A stretch of DNA of 64,000 nt from Cocleimonas flava (GTDB taxonomy: Bacteria > Pseudomonadota > Gammaproteobacteria > Thiotrichales > Thiotrichaceae), in NCBI RefSeq assembly GCF_004339015.1, contig NZ_SMFQ01000003.1, positions 434,001 to 498,000 on the forward strand. The letters are read 5' to 3'. Shown one piece after another: positions 27,703 through 38,005 of the stretch (position 1 is its first letter; each line of letters opens with the position of its first letter). The translations under genes and the position numbers were made by a program. The notes beneath the pieces are model-generated. The model saw nothing but the letters and a program-made list of their open reading frames with translations, ran no database searches and was not told where the DNA came from.

Positions 27703-28782
27703 TTACTGACTCAAGCTACGACGCTTTGCAACAGCTTCTGCTAACTCACGCAATACTGCTTCAGTCGTATCCCAATTAATACAAGCATCTGTGATGCTTT
27801 GTCCATAGGTTAGATCGTCGAGGTTTTTGCCTTCGCCGTTCTGATTACCTTCAACCAAATGACTTTCGATCATCACACCGCAGATTCCATGCTCTCCACG
27901 AGCAATTTGTCCGGCGATATTATGCGCAACCTTTGGCTGATTATTGAAGTCTTTATTGCTGTTAGCATGACTAAAATCAACCATGAGTTTTTTGCTCAGA
28001 CCCGCTTTCTCTAGTTGGCCTAGTGCTTCTGAGACACTCACCTCATCATAGTTCGGACGGCGACCGCCACGTAAAATGATATGACAATCATCATTACCTT
28101 TTGTGGTAAAAATCGCTGAATGCCCTGCTTTAGTCAAAGACATGAAGTGATGCGAATGCGAAGCTGATTTAATTGCATTAATAGCAATATCTAGATTACC
28201 GTAAGTGCCATTCTTGAAACCGATTGGACAAGACATACCAGACGCTAATTCACGATGACCCTGTGATTCTGTAGTACGTGCACCGATAGCGCCCCATGAA
28301 ATCAAATCCGCCACATATTGTGGTGAGATTAAATCCAGGTATTCTGTCGCAGTTGGCATACCCTGCTCTGCTAGATCTTTTAATAAACTACGCGCAACAC
28401 GTAAGCCTTTATTGATATTAAATTTACCTGTTAAGTCAGGATCATTGATCAAACCTTTCCAACCGACACTGGTACGAGGCTTCTCAAAATAAACGCGCAT
28501 CACAATGTGCAAATCATCGCTTAATTCTTCACGCATTTTTGCCAGGCGTGCAGCATATTCCAACGCTGCTTTAGGGTCATGTATAGAACATGGACCAACC
28601 ACTACCAGAACACGATCATCTTTATCATGCAAAATATCATGAGTCATATTACGCGCGGTAAAGACTGTTTCTGCTGCTTTATCTGACAGAGGATAATCCT
28701 CTAATAATGTCGCCGGAGAATGTACTTCTGTTTCGCCCATAATACGTAAATCGTCTGTTTGGTATTTAGTTTCTGTACTCAT
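27703..28782 (-). CDS. aroG: 3-deoxy-7-phosphoheptulonate synthase, class I (AroFGH type)
   Basis: The 359-residue enzyme joins phosphoenolpyruvate and erythrose-4-phosphate at the entry to the shikimate pathway. The motifs VVGPCSIHD, RVYFEKPRTSVGWKG, ATEYLDLISPQ, GARTTESQ, FKNGTYG, LRGG and VDFSHANS are those of the E. coli-type class I isozymes. Which aromatic acid inhibits it cannot be told with certainty, so the symbol is provisional. It stands between hisG and hisD on the same strand, an unusual place. The 129-base gap upstream (28783-28911) could hold its own promoter. Confidence 0.93.
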   Translation of the reverse strand: MSTETKYQTDDLRIMGETEVHSPATLLEDYPLSDKAAETVFTARNMTHDILHDKDDRVLVVVGPCSIHDPKAALEYAARLAKMREELSDDLHIVMRVYFEKPRTSVGWKGLINDPDLTGKFNINKGLRVARSLLKDLAEQGMPTATEYLDLISPQYVADLISWGAIGARTTESQGHRELASGMSCPIGFKNGTYGNLDIAINAIKSASHSHHFMSLTKAGHSAIFTTKGNDDCHIILRGGRRPNYDEVSVSEALGQLEKAGLSKKLMVDFSHANSNKDFNNQPKVAHNIAGQIARGEHGICGVMIESHLVEGNQNGEGKNLDDLTYGQSITDACINWDTTEAVLRELAEAVAKRRSLSQ

Positions 28783-28911
28783 AGTGATAGTTTCGCTTAA
28801 GTAATTTGTATGTGTGTGGTTCTGTATTCTTTGTGTATTGTTTCTGTTTCACTTGTCTTTAATTCAACGAATAATTTAACGGATATTTCAACGAAAAATT
28901 TGCTAACGCGT

Positions 28912-29541
28912 TTAATTAACCGCTTGTTTCAACTGATCAAGCAAAGTGCTTAATCTTTGGTGTTTGGTTTTCATCGATGCTGTATTAACAACGATTCTAG
29001 AACTGATATCAGCCATGTGCTCCAACGGCACTAAACCATTCGCTTTTAAGGTATTACCAGTATCAACAACATCCACGATAATATCTGCAAGACCAACGAT
29101 CGGAGCGAGCTCCATAGAACCGTAAAGTTTGATCAACTCAATTTGACGACCTTGTTCAGCAAAATAATTACGTGTGCAATTCACAAATTTAGTAGCTACT
29201 TTTAATTGACCTTCAGGTAACGGTTTATCTGCAAAACCTGCCGTCATTAATTTACAACGCGCGATTTTTAAGTCGAGCATTTCGTATAATCCTTCACCAC
29301 CGTGTTCCATTAACACGTCTTTGCCTGTAACACCTAAATCAGCGGCACCGTATTGTACATATACTGGTACATCGGTAGCTCTGATAATGACTAACTTCAC
29401 ATCATCATGATTGGTATCCAGAATCAGCTTACGGCTTGTTTCCGGGTCATCCAGTGCTTGTATACCAGCGGCTTCTAAAAGAGGCATAGTCTCTTTAAAA
29501 ATACGGCCTTTGGATAGTGCTATTGTTAAGGTTTCTTTCAT
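28912..29541 (-). CDS. hisG: ATP phosphoribosyltransferase catalytic subunit, short form
   Basis: At 209 residues this is the short form HisG(S), lacking the C-terminal regulatory domain of about 80 residues. It makes phosphoribosyl-ATP, the first committed step of histidine synthesis. Visible motifs are [10 protein letters not shown] at the N-terminus, the [12 protein letters not shown] block and the PRPP-binding region [15 protein letters not shown]. Short HisG enzymes need HisZ as a partner; hisZ is not in this window. It lies 38 bases after murA. Confidence 0.96.
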   Translation of the reverse strand: MKETLTIALSKGRIFKETMPLLEAAGIQALDDPETSRKLILDTNHDDVKLVIIRATDVPVYVQYGAADLGVTGKDVLMEHGGEGLYEMLDLKIARCKLMTAGFADKPLPEGQLKVATKFVNCTRNYFAEQGRQIELIKLYGSMELAPIVGLADIIVDVVDTGNTLKANGLVPLEHMADISSRIVVNTASMKTKHQRLSTLLDQLKQAVN

Positions 29542-29579
29542 GAGATGAATTATATCTATCTAAATTTAAATAAAGGTTA

Positions 29580-30875
<1,296 letters not shown>

Positions 30876-30995
30876 TTATGTACATTAAATGCACCTTTAA
30901 TACGTGATTAATGCGTTAAAATCCGTTATTAAATAGAGGTAATTTAAATTCTGAGTATTGTAGGGAACTGTTTTGGCGAAATGCCAGGAGATATT

Positions 30996-31355
30996 CTATT
31001 GAAGTAGTTTTTCCAAACGGTAAGTTTCGACCAATGATTTGGCCTGATCTGGGAGATTTGTCAGTGAAAACTGCTTATTATTCTGATCACAGGTTCTTTT
31101 CCATTCGACTAACAAGGCTATACCCGCGCTATCAATACGTGTCACTTCCGAGCAGTCAAAATTAAAACTTGTTGCTTCATTTTTAAACTGGCTTTTCATT
31201 AAGCGCATACTTTTTTCTAGTAATGAAGAAGCACTTGAATAAACAAGTGCTCCTGTAATTTTGAAACCATTATCGCTGCTTACTATTTCTGATACTTTTT
31301 CTGATACTTTTTCTGATGATTTGGTATCTATAGATCGATTATTTTGACTATTCAT
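30996..31355 (-). CDS. mlaB: STAS-domain protein MlaB
   Basis: The 119-residue protein is a single STAS domain: strand NGFKITGALVYSSA, helix, then FNFDCSEVTRIDSAGIALLVEWKR with the conserved DS(A)G loop. MlaB binds the MlaF ATPase and is required for the MlaFEDB inner-membrane complex that moves phospholipids between membranes. The N-terminal 30 residues are low-complexity; a tandem 13-base repeat (about 31289-31322) encodes the EKVSEKVSE stretch. Its place after mlaC fixes the assignment. Confidence 0.88.
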   Translation of the reverse strand: MNSQNNRSIDTKSSEKVSEKVSEIVSSDNGFKITGALVYSSASSLLEKSMRLMKSQFKNEATSFNFDCSEVTRIDSAGIALLVEWKRTCDQNNKQFSLTNLPDQAKSLVETYRLEKLLQ

Positions 31356-31402
31356 AGCTCGTTTATTTTTTCGTATTCAGAAAATAATAACTAAAATGAT
31401 TT

Positions 31403-32032
31403 TTAGCTACCGCTTTTTTCGATTCTAGCAATAAGTGATTCTAAACCTTTAGTACTGGCTTCACGTGTAAAGTTTGTACGGAAATTAGTGATTAAATTAA
31501 TACCCGCAATTTCTACATTATACGCTTTCCAGATACCATCCACTTTACGTACGCTGTAATCAGCCTTAATTGGAGCAGCTCCTTTAGGCGTTACCACGGT
31601 ACGCACAAGCACGTAACCAGGTTTACTATTTGGCACAGAGTTTACACCCTTAATAGCGGCACCTTTGTATTTAAGCATCGACTTGGCATAGCTCTTTACT
31701 AGCATTTCACGAAACGCATTTATAAAACGCTGACGTTGTTGTGGTGTTGCCGTTCTCCAGTGTTGACCAAGCGTTAACTTAGACATCGCTTCGAAATCGA
31801 TTAAAGGTAAAATTTCTGTTCTTACCATCGCATTCAGCGCATTGATATCACGGCTGTATTGTGCGTCGTTGACTTCGAGCAAATGAACAATTTTACTTGT
31901 TACATCAACCACTTTTTTCTCAGCCACATCAACATCATTCGCCCATACTGAGGTCGTGAAAGTGACAAGCATTAGCAACATTGTTATTTTCTTGGTTTGT
32001 GCCATAACTTGCTTAGCGATTACATTAATCAT
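31403..32032 (-). CDS. mlaC: Periplasmic phospholipid-binding protein MlaC
   Basis: The 209-residue protein has a signal peptide (hydrophobic core about 16-28, then VWAND) and the MlaC/Tgt2 fold: DINALNAMVRTEILPLIDFEAMSK, TPQQRQRFINAFREMLVKSYA, and a final GIWKAYNVEIAGINLITNFR segment. MlaC carries lipid across the periplasm between the outer-membrane MlaA complex and the inner-membrane MlaFEDB. Met10 at 32005 is an alternative start that leaves a better-proportioned signal peptide. Confidence 0.92.
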   Translation of the reverse strand: MINVIAKQVMAQTKKITMLLMLVTFTTSVWANDVDVAEKKVVDVTSKIVHLLEVNDAQYSRDINALNAMVRTEILPLIDFEAMSKLTLGQHWRTATPQQRQRFINAFREMLVKSYAKSMLKYKGAAIKGVNSVPNSKPGYVLVRTVVTPKGAAPIKADYSVRKVDGIWKAYNVEIAGINLITNFRTNFTREASTKGLESLIARIEKSGS

Positions 32033-32131
32033 TAAATTTTTCCTATTTATATTCGGTACTTATTAGTTTCTATACAGAGACTAAAGTTCACCAATTATTC
32101 TTTAGTTACAAAAAGTTACATTAATTGACAT

Positions 32132-32593
32132 TTATTTCGTTGTCAGACTAACCAGAACTTTTCCAATTATTTCTTCCAATACTACGGCTGATTGTGTCAA
32201 TTGGATCACACTGCCTTCTTTTAATGATACTTCTTCAGCACCAGGCTCTAAGGAAACGTATTGCTCACCAAGTAAACCAGCGGTGTAAATACTCGCCTGT
32301 GTGTCTTCTGGCAAGTAGTCGTATTGCGGATCAATCGCCATAACTACTGTCGCTCTAAATGATTTTTTATCGTAAAAGATTTCTGTCACACGACCTACGG
32401 TAACGCCAGATAAAGTGACTTTTGCTTTGGTTTGTAACCCACCAACATTGCCAAACTTTGCGGAGACATTAAACCCCTTTTCGGCACTGAAACTGGATAA
32501 GTTACTAACATTCATTGCCAATGCAAAAAGCGCCAGAATGCCTAGTACAAACAAAGCACCTACTGTTATTTCAGCTGTTCTTGAAGAACCCAT
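32132..32593 (-). CDS. mlaD: MCE-domain protein MlaD
   Basis: About 153 residues from the ATG at 32593; a TTG five codons upstream is unlikely. A single N-terminal membrane anchor (about 8-28) is followed by one MCE domain (FNVSAKFGNVGGLQTKAKVTLSGVTVGRV). This is the layout of MlaD, which forms a hexameric ring in the periplasm that channels lipid to MlaE. The C-terminal helix (VVLEEIIGKVLVSL) would line the pore. It lies 26 bases after mlaE. Confidence 0.93.
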   Translation of the reverse strand: MGSSRTAEITVGALFVLGILALFALAMNVSNLSSFSAEKGFNVSAKFGNVGGLQTKAKVTLSGVTVGRVTEIFYDKKSFRATVVMAIDPQYDYLPEDTQASIYTAGLLGEQYVSLEPGAEEVSLKEGSVIQLTQSAVVLEEIIGKVLVSLTTK

Positions 32594-32619
32594 AATAAAA
32601 CCTATCAATAATTATTTTT

Positions 32620-33402
32620 TTAAAAATTCGAAAACATTAGCGCTGTTAAAACAAAATCTAACGCTAATACTGCTAAAGCTGAATAAACCACGGAGTTTGT
32701 CGTCGCTTTACTCACACCTTCCGATGTAGGCATCGCATTATACCCCTGGAAGACCGCAATCCATGTCACTACGAATGCAAATACAACACTCTTAATAATT
32801 CCATTCACAATATCGTGTCTAAATTCTACCTTATGCTGCATCTGTGACCAGAACGATCCTTCATCAACACCTAGCCAAACGCTACCCACGAGATAACCCG
32901 AATAGATACCGACCGCCATAAAGATAATCGTTAAGATCGGTAAGGTAACCAAACCCGCAAAAAAACGTGGGGCTATAATTCTTCTCACCGGATCAACCGC
33001 CATCATTTCCATGCTGGCAAGCTGTTCAGTGGCTTTCATTAAACCAATCTCGGCGGTCAATGCTGACCCTGCTCGTCCTGAGAACAACAAGGCACTCAAC
33101 ACTGGGCCTAATTCACGAATTAGAGATAAAGATACTAATAATCCCAGTGACTCTTCCGCACCAAAATCTACCAGGGTAATGTAACCCAATAAACTCATTA
33201 CCATCCCTACAAAAATCGCAGAAAATATAATGATGAGCATCGACAGTACACCAACCGAATAAAGCTCACGTATAAATACTTTAGGTCTGAGCAATACGTC
33301 TTTTAAACCCAGTAACACATTAAACAGAAATATCGTGGCGCGTCCAAGACTGGAAACCGTATTGATAATATGAGCGCCAAATCTTTGCAATAAATCTAAC
33401 AT
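32620..33402 (-). CDS. mlaE: Phospholipid transport permease MlaE
   Basis: The 260-residue permease has the MlaE/YrbE fold with five to six membrane helices. Typical segments are [63 protein letters not shown], read across about 83-137. It forms the membrane core of the Mla complex. Its ATG shares one base with the mlaF stop (TAATG), which shows tight coupling. Confidence 0.95.
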   Translation of the reverse strand: MLDLLQRFGAHIINTVSSLGRATIFLFNVLLGLKDVLLRPKVFIRELYSVGVLSMLIIIFSAIFVGMVMSLLGYITLVDFGAEESLGLLVSLSLIRELGPVLSALLFSGRAGSALTAEIGLMKATEQLASMEMMAVDPVRRIIAPRFFAGLVTLPILTIIFMAVGIYSGYLVGSVWLGVDEGSFWSQMQHKVEFRHDIVNGIIKSVVFAFVVTWIAVFQGYNAMPTSEGVSKATTNSVVYSALAVLALDFVLTALMFSNF

Positions 33403-34208
33403 TAGGAGTCTCCTCCCAATAAATCTTTTGTGTAATCACCCGCTGGGTAATGAAATGGCATCGGACCATCAGGTTTACCATTTACAAACTGTTGTACAAA
33501 TTCAGAATCAGAGTTCATTAATTCATCAGGAGAACCGGCAGCTACTACTTTTCCTTCAGACAAAATACAAACATGATCTGCGATAGAGAAGGTCTCACCA
33601 ATATCATGCGAGACAATCACGCTGGTAAGGCCGAGGGATTCGTTTAGCTCTTTAATCAACGTTACAATCGTACCAAGGGTAACAGGGTCAAGTCCGGTAA
33701 ATGGTTCGTCATACATCATAAGCAATGGATCTAATACAATTGCTCTTGCCAAAGCCACACGACGTTTCATGCCACCTGATAGCTCTGAAGGCATTAAATC
33801 TCTAGCGCCTCGTAGACCTACAAGCTCGAGTTTCATCAAAACCAAATCACGTATCATCGATTCAGTGAAATCATAGTGTTCTCGAATCGGGAATGCGATG
33901 TTTTCAAAAACACTCAAATCGGTAAGTAAGGCACCAGATTGAAACAACATACCCATGCGTCTACGAGCTTTATAAAGCTGCTCTCTATTAAGCTCAGGGA
34001 TTTCTTGACCAGCTACTTCGACATTACCGCTACCTGGACGTAACTGACCGCCAATCAAACGCAACAAGGTAGTTTTACCTGTGCCACTTGGTCCCATGAT
34101 GGCAGTAATTTTGCCTTCTGGAATTTCCAGACTGACACCCGAATATATTTCACGGCTTGGGTTCCATGAAAAATGAACATCTCGAATGCTGACTAACGAA
34201 TCTGACAC
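33402..34208 (-). CDS. mlaF: ABC ATPase MlaF
   Basis: I set the start at a GTG at 34208 ([15 protein letters not shown]), giving 268 residues, close to the E. coli protein. A longer reading from a TTG at 34274 adds 22 hydrophobic residues not seen in MlaF. Walker A is GPSGTGKTT, the signature is [14 protein letters not shown], and Walker B is [11 protein letters not shown]. The C-terminal tail ([20 protein letters not shown]) matches the MlaF end that reaches over its partner. It heads the mla-murA-his transcript on the minus strand. Confidence 0.94.
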   Translation of the reverse strand: MSDSLVSIRDVHFSWNPSREIYSGVSLEIPEGKITAIMGPSGTGKTTLLRLIGGQLRPGSGNVEVAGQEIPELNREQLYKARRRMGMLFQSGALLTDLSVFENIAFPIREHYDFTESMIRDLVLMKLELVGLRGARDLMPSELSGGMKRRVALARAIVLDPLLMMYDEPFTGLDPVTLGTIVTLIKELNESLGLTSVIVSHDIGETFSIADHVCILSEGKVVAAGSPDELMNSDSEFVQQFVNGKPDGPMPFHYPAGDYTKDLLGGDS

Positions 34209-34383
34209 AGTATATTGCCTGTTTTGACTATTTAAATAGTAGTGTTTACGTAAAACAAAAAGCCATATAAACAACTATTTATATGGCGATATCAATTTTT
34301 TCGTGAATGATACGGATATTTATCATTTTTTACCAGACAGCGTGTAATAAATATGACATTAGGCATTGAAACCATTCATTTAA

Positions 34384-34412
34384 TACACCCCCCTACTTAT
34401 AGCGACTTTTTT
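34384..34412 (+). repeat. Dispersed C-rich repeat, solo C arm
   Basis: The arm reads ACACCCCCCTACTTA then TAGCGACTTTTTT. It lies between the phosphoribosyltransferase gene's end (34420) and mlaF, both on the minus strand, so the T-tract points against transcription. Confidence 0.86.
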
Positions 34413-34419
34413 AAAGTAC

Positions 34420-34977
34420 TTAAGCTCTATTCATCAAAATCTCTTTTACACCTGGCTTATTTTCAAAGATTTCTTCTTCGGTCAATCCCTGTAATTCATG
34501 CGGAAAAACGAGCCATTCTTCTGTTTCATACAAAAAATAGTCAGGAACGCGGTCGGTTTTATTGTTATTGGGCTTATACCAGGGTGTGGCAATACGTATG
34601 TCTTTAGGTGTATTACGTCTGGATTTTTTATCTAAGGTATCCACAATCGCCTGAATGCTGCTGCCTGAATCAAATACATCATCGACAAGCAATAACTGAT
34701 CTTCGTAGTTGATGTTTTTAATGATGTAATCGAGACCATGCACTCTGACCTTTTTTTTCTGCTTACCAATTCCATAATAAGAAGATGTGCGGATCGCGAT
34801 GTGATCAGATGGAGAACCTAAATACTCAAGCACTTCTTGAACGGCTATCCCTACTGGTGTTCCACCTCGCCAAACACCTACAATAAAATCGGGTCTGAAA
34901 CCGCTATCAAAAATTTTGGCACCCAGTTTATAAGAATCCAATAAAAGTTCATCGGCGGAAATGTAATATTTACTCAT
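34420..34977 (-). CDS. Purine-type phosphoribosyltransferase
   Basis: The 185-residue protein has the type I phosphoribosyltransferase fold. The PRPP loop reads LLLVDDVFDSGSS, where the two Asp residues bind the ribose, and VGVWRGGTPVG is the early PPi loop. Related enzymes are hypoxanthine/xanthine-guanine phosphoribosyltransferases, which salvage purine bases. The C-terminal part (EEWLVFPHELQ) matches a branch found in proteobacteria and archaea whose base preference is not always known. A nucleotide salvage role in the cytoplasm is likely. Confidence 0.82.
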   Translation of the reverse strand: MSKYYISADELLLDSYKLGAKIFDSGFRPDFIVGVWRGGTPVGIAVQEVLEYLGSPSDHIAIRTSSYYGIGKQKKKVRVHGLDYIIKNINYEDQLLLVDDVFDSGSSIQAIVDTLDKKSRRNTPKDIRIATPWYKPNNNKTDRVPDYFLYETEEWLVFPHELQGLTEEEIFENKPGVKEILMNRA

Positions 34978-35155
34978 GGAATTGCGGCTCGTTTAAGGCA
35001 TTTGATGTTACGACAAACACGTTGTCATAGTAATTCAGGAACAAAATAGCTTAGAAAAAAGCGAATAATAAGATAAGAAAGACCAAATAGCGATTTTTAG
35101 ACTGTGATATTACATAAAGAGCCAGACAGAAGGAGTTCGACTCTTTGTTTAAGGA

Positions 35156-35722
35156 CTAAATATGAGTTGAGATGTAATAAATCACCTGCAAACATACTAA
35201 AGCATAAATACCGGCCACAATATCATCGATCATGATACCCAAACCACCTTCAACTTTTTTATCCAGAATGGATATCGGCCAAGGCTTCCAGATATCGAAC
35301 AGGCGAAACAAGGCGAAACCAATGACAATCCACAACCATCCTGCGGGTGCTGCAATCATCGTCACAAAGAACCCTGCAAACTCATCCCAGACAATACCCG
35401 AGTGATCATGCACTCCCAGTAATGCAGACGATTTATCACAAATCCAGACACCAACAACACATACAACCGCCAAAATCGCCAAGTAGATGGGAAGCGATTG
35501 AGTTTGTAGTAACAAATAAAGGGGAATCGCCATTAAAGTACCAAACGTTCCTGGTGCAAAAGGCGCTAAACCACTACCAAAACCAAACGCTAAAAAATGC
35601 ACAGGATTTGTCATCACTTTGCGGTTTAAAGCAGGTATTTTGGGATTTTTACTGGTCATGTACTGGTTATTGCTTCCTGTTAATTTCTCGTATCGCTGTT
35701 TATTTTGACTAAGAACCGTCAT
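35156..35722 (-). CDS. pgpA: Phosphatidylglycerophosphatase A
   Basis: The 188-residue membrane enzyme removes the phosphate from phosphatidylglycerol phosphate. The family block GFGSGLAPFAPGTFGTL, the WDEFAGFF segment and the final GGLGIMIDDIVAGIYA motif are all present, with about four membrane segments. The ATG at 35722 overlaps the end of thiL by 14 bases; a later ATG at 35659 or Met37 would trim a polar N-terminus that is longer than in E. coli. The nusB-thiL-pgpA order is classic. Confidence 0.93.
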   Translation of the reverse strand: MTVLSQNKQRYEKLTGSNNQYMTSKNPKIPALNRKVMTNPVHFLAFGFGSGLAPFAPGTFGTLMAIPLYLLLQTQSLPIYLAILAVVCVVGVWICDKSSALLGVHDHSGIVWDEFAGFFVTMIAAPAGWLWIVIGFALFRLFDIWKPWPISILDKKVEGGLGIMIDDIVAGIYALVCLQVIYYISTHI

Positions 35723-36767
35723 TCACATCGTCATTAAAATGATTGTATCCATTGCCACGTAGATTAAAGCCTTGTGGATCTAGAATAACACTACTCTCTT
35801 GCTTTTCATCGACAGAATTGGAAGTGATTTCTCCAATCATGGTTACACGGGTTGTTATTTTTTCACTGACTGCCTGCATAAAAGTTTCGCATTTATCGAC
35901 GGGAACAGTAAACAGTAGCTCATAGTCATCGCCACCATTTAATGCATAGTGGATGGCTGTATCTTGCGGCATTTTTTGCAGACTTTCTGACAGTGGTAAT
36001 TGTTTTGGATCTAAAACAGCAGACACTTTGGATTTTTTTAAAATATGCCCCAAGTCTTGCAATAAGCCATCTGAAACATCAATACATGAGGTTGCATATT
36101 CCTTAATGATTTCACTTTCTTTGAGTCGCGCCGTCGGATAATTCAATCTTGCTTCACAAATGGTTTTATCTTCGCTCGACAAGATCAGATTATCGCTATC
36201 TAAGACGCCTTGAATTGAAGCTAGACCCACAGCCGCATCTCCAGGTGTTCCTGTGACAAATATTTTGTCATCTGCCTGCGCACCACTGCGAAGTAAGGAT
36301 TGATTATTTTCTATCGTACCCATGACTTGAATACTGATTGCGAGAGGACCACGGGTAGTGTCGCCACCCACCAGACTCACAGAATGTTGATTGGCTATTT
36401 TTTTTAACCCCGAGCTAAATCCCTTTAGCCATACATGATCTGTACCTGGAAGTGTTAAAGCCAGGGTAAACCATTTTGCTTTGGCACCCATCGCCGCTAA
36501 ATCACTTAAATTGACCGCAAGTGCTTTATGACCAATTGCTTCTGGTGATGTTTGTTCGGGAAAATGAACACCCGATATGAGTGTATCTATAGAGGTAACT
36601 AATTGATGATTGTGTTCTAACTGAAGGACTGCCGCATCATCGCCGATACCGATTTTCACACCGTTATCTTCTACATTAGAGTTGTCACTGAAACTACCCT
36701 CTTCGCTGGCAAAATCTGATTCATTATCCCAGCGAAAATAGGTTTCAATTAGATCGAACTCACCCAA
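35709..36767 (-). CDS. thiL: Thiamine-monophosphate kinase
   Basis: The 352-residue enzyme phosphorylates thiamine monophosphate to the active diphosphate. It starts with GEFDLIETYF, a conserved ThiL opening. It carries the metal-site GIGDDAAVL, HFPEQTSPEAIGHKALAVNLSDLAAMGAKAKW region and VSLVGGDTTRGP, and later TSCIDVSDGLLQDLGH. It lies three bases after nusB. A low-complexity acidic insert at about 15-37 (SDFASEEGSFSDNSN) is longer than usual. Confidence 0.95.
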   Translation of the reverse strand: MGEFDLIETYFRWDNESDFASEEGSFSDNSNVEDNGVKIGIGDDAAVLQLEHNHQLVTSIDTLISGVHFPEQTSPEAIGHKALAVNLSDLAAMGAKAKWFTLALTLPGTDHVWLKGFSSGLKKIANQHSVSLVGGDTTRGPLAISIQVMGTIENNQSLLRSGAQADDKIFVTGTPGDAAVGLASIQGVLDSDNLILSSEDKTICEARLNYPTARLKESEIIKEYATSCIDVSDGLLQDLGHILKKSKVSAVLDPKQLPLSESLQKMPQDTAIHYALNGGDDYELLFTVPVDKCETFMQAVSEKITTRVTMIGEITSNSVDEKQESSVILDPQGFNLRGNGYNHFNDDVNDGS

Positions 36768-36770
36768 GGA

Positions 36771-37223
36771 TTAGTTTTCCTGTTGGCGAAGTTTGTTTCC
36801 CAGCTTATCCAAAACACCATTGATAAATTTATGTGCCTGATCTGCACCAAACTTTTTGGTTAAGTTTACAGACTCGTTAACTACCACTTTATAAGGTACT
36901 TCTGGCTGATTAAGCAATTCACACGTTGCTATACGTAAAGCTGCTTTTTCTATCTGGTCGAGGTGATCTGCTTCCCTATCAAGGAAAGGACTGAACTCGC
37001 CATCCAGTTTCTCACTGTTTTCCATGGTGTATTGCACCAGAGACTGGAAATACGCCATATCTGCTTTGCGCATATCTTTTGATAGATCTTTATCTTCCTG
37101 CAAACCCAGATAAATATCTTCATACGAATTCTGAGTCATCTGCCATTGATAAACAGCGATTAGGGCTAATTTCCGTGCTACACGACGCTCAGAAATATAT
37201 TGGTTTTTCTTATCAACAGGCAT
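36771..37223 (-). CDS. nusB: Transcription antitermination factor NusB
   Basis: The 150-residue all-helical RNA-binding protein works with S10 (NusE) at boxA in rRNA antitermination. The opening RRVARKLALIAVYQWQ and the later ILRIATCEL-type helix, here ALRIATCELLNQPEVPYKVVVNESVNLTKKFG, followed by FINGVLDKL, are the NusB hallmarks. It lies between ribH (176 bases upstream) and thiL (3 bases downstream), a standard neighbourhood. Confidence 0.95.
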   Translation of the reverse strand: MPVDKKNQYISERRVARKLALIAVYQWQMTQNSYEDIYLGLQEDKDLSKDMRKADMAYFQSLVQYTMENSEKLDGEFSPFLDREADHLDQIEKAALRIATCELLNQPEVPYKVVVNESVNLTKKFGADQAHKFINGVLDKLGNKLRQQEN

Positions 37224-37398
37224 TATTACGACTTCATTTATTATTTAAAAGAACATATCAAAGTAAATTAGAGACTACCTTGATTACAACAGAAACATTG
37301 TAACGCACATTGTACAGAACATTGTTTACTGTATTAACTAGCCACTCTGATTGTTAAACATTCAAGAGTAACTAGCCTTTCATAAGTTTGATTTGCAG

Positions 37399-37872
37399 TT
37401 ATTTAAACTTCTTCAGTAAAGAAGTCATTTCGATAGCAGTAACTGCGGCTTCTGCACCTTTATTACCTGCTTTGGTACCCGCACGCTCGATGGCTTGCTC
37501 GATAGAATCAGTGGTTAAAATACCATTGATAATCGGTAAACCTGTATCCAGTGCGATTGTTGCTAAACCTTTTGCTGACGCATCAGCCACAATATCGAAA
37601 TGAGGTGTACTGCCTCGAATGACCGCACCTAAAGCAATCACTGATTCGTATTTTGCGCTGTTCGCCATTGCCTGAACCATTACTGGCAATTCGAATGCAC
37701 CCGGCACGCGAACGATTTCAATATCTTTGTCTGCAACACCGTGGCGTTGTAAGGTATCAACTGCACCTTCGACCAGACTTTCTACGATAAACGAGTTAAA
37801 GCGTGCAACGGCAATACCAAACTTAGCTTTCCCAGGGTTGAAGTCACCGGCAAACTCTTTAATTGAACTCAT
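37399..37872 (-). CDS. ribH: 6,7-dimethyl-8-ribityllumazine synthase
   Basis: The 157-residue enzyme builds the lumazine precursor of riboflavin. The motifs [45 protein letters not shown] (His for proton transfer) and [12 protein letters not shown] match RibH, which assembles as a shell of up to 60 subunits. It follows ribBA across a 133-base gap that contains a repeat arm. Confidence 0.97.
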   Translation of the reverse strand: MSSIKEFAGDFNPGKAKFGIAVARFNSFIVESLVEGAVDTLQRHGVADKDIEIVRVPGAFELPVMVQAMANSAKYESVIALGAVIRGSTPHFDIVADASAKGLATIALDTGLPIINGILTTDSIEQAIERAGTKAGNKGAEAAVTAIEMTSLLKKFK

Positions 37873-37933
37873 ATTTTTGATCCTATACTTTTATCTTATT
37901 CATTCCCTACTTCGTGCAGACTTATAATAACCT

Positions 37934-37963
37934 AAAAAAAGTGCCTATAAGTAGGGGGGTGTG
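37934..37963 (-). repeat. Dispersed C-rich repeat, solo arm (G arm on the plus strand)
   Basis: On the plus strand it reads AAAAAAGTGCCTATAAGTA, six G, then TGTG. The C-rich face and its T-tract therefore lie along the minus-strand transcript, after ribBA and before ribH, a terminator-compatible orientation. Confidence 0.87.
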
Positions 37964-38005
37964 TTTTGTTTTAGAGCGTATTCTAGCAGTTATAATAAAT
38001 CTGCT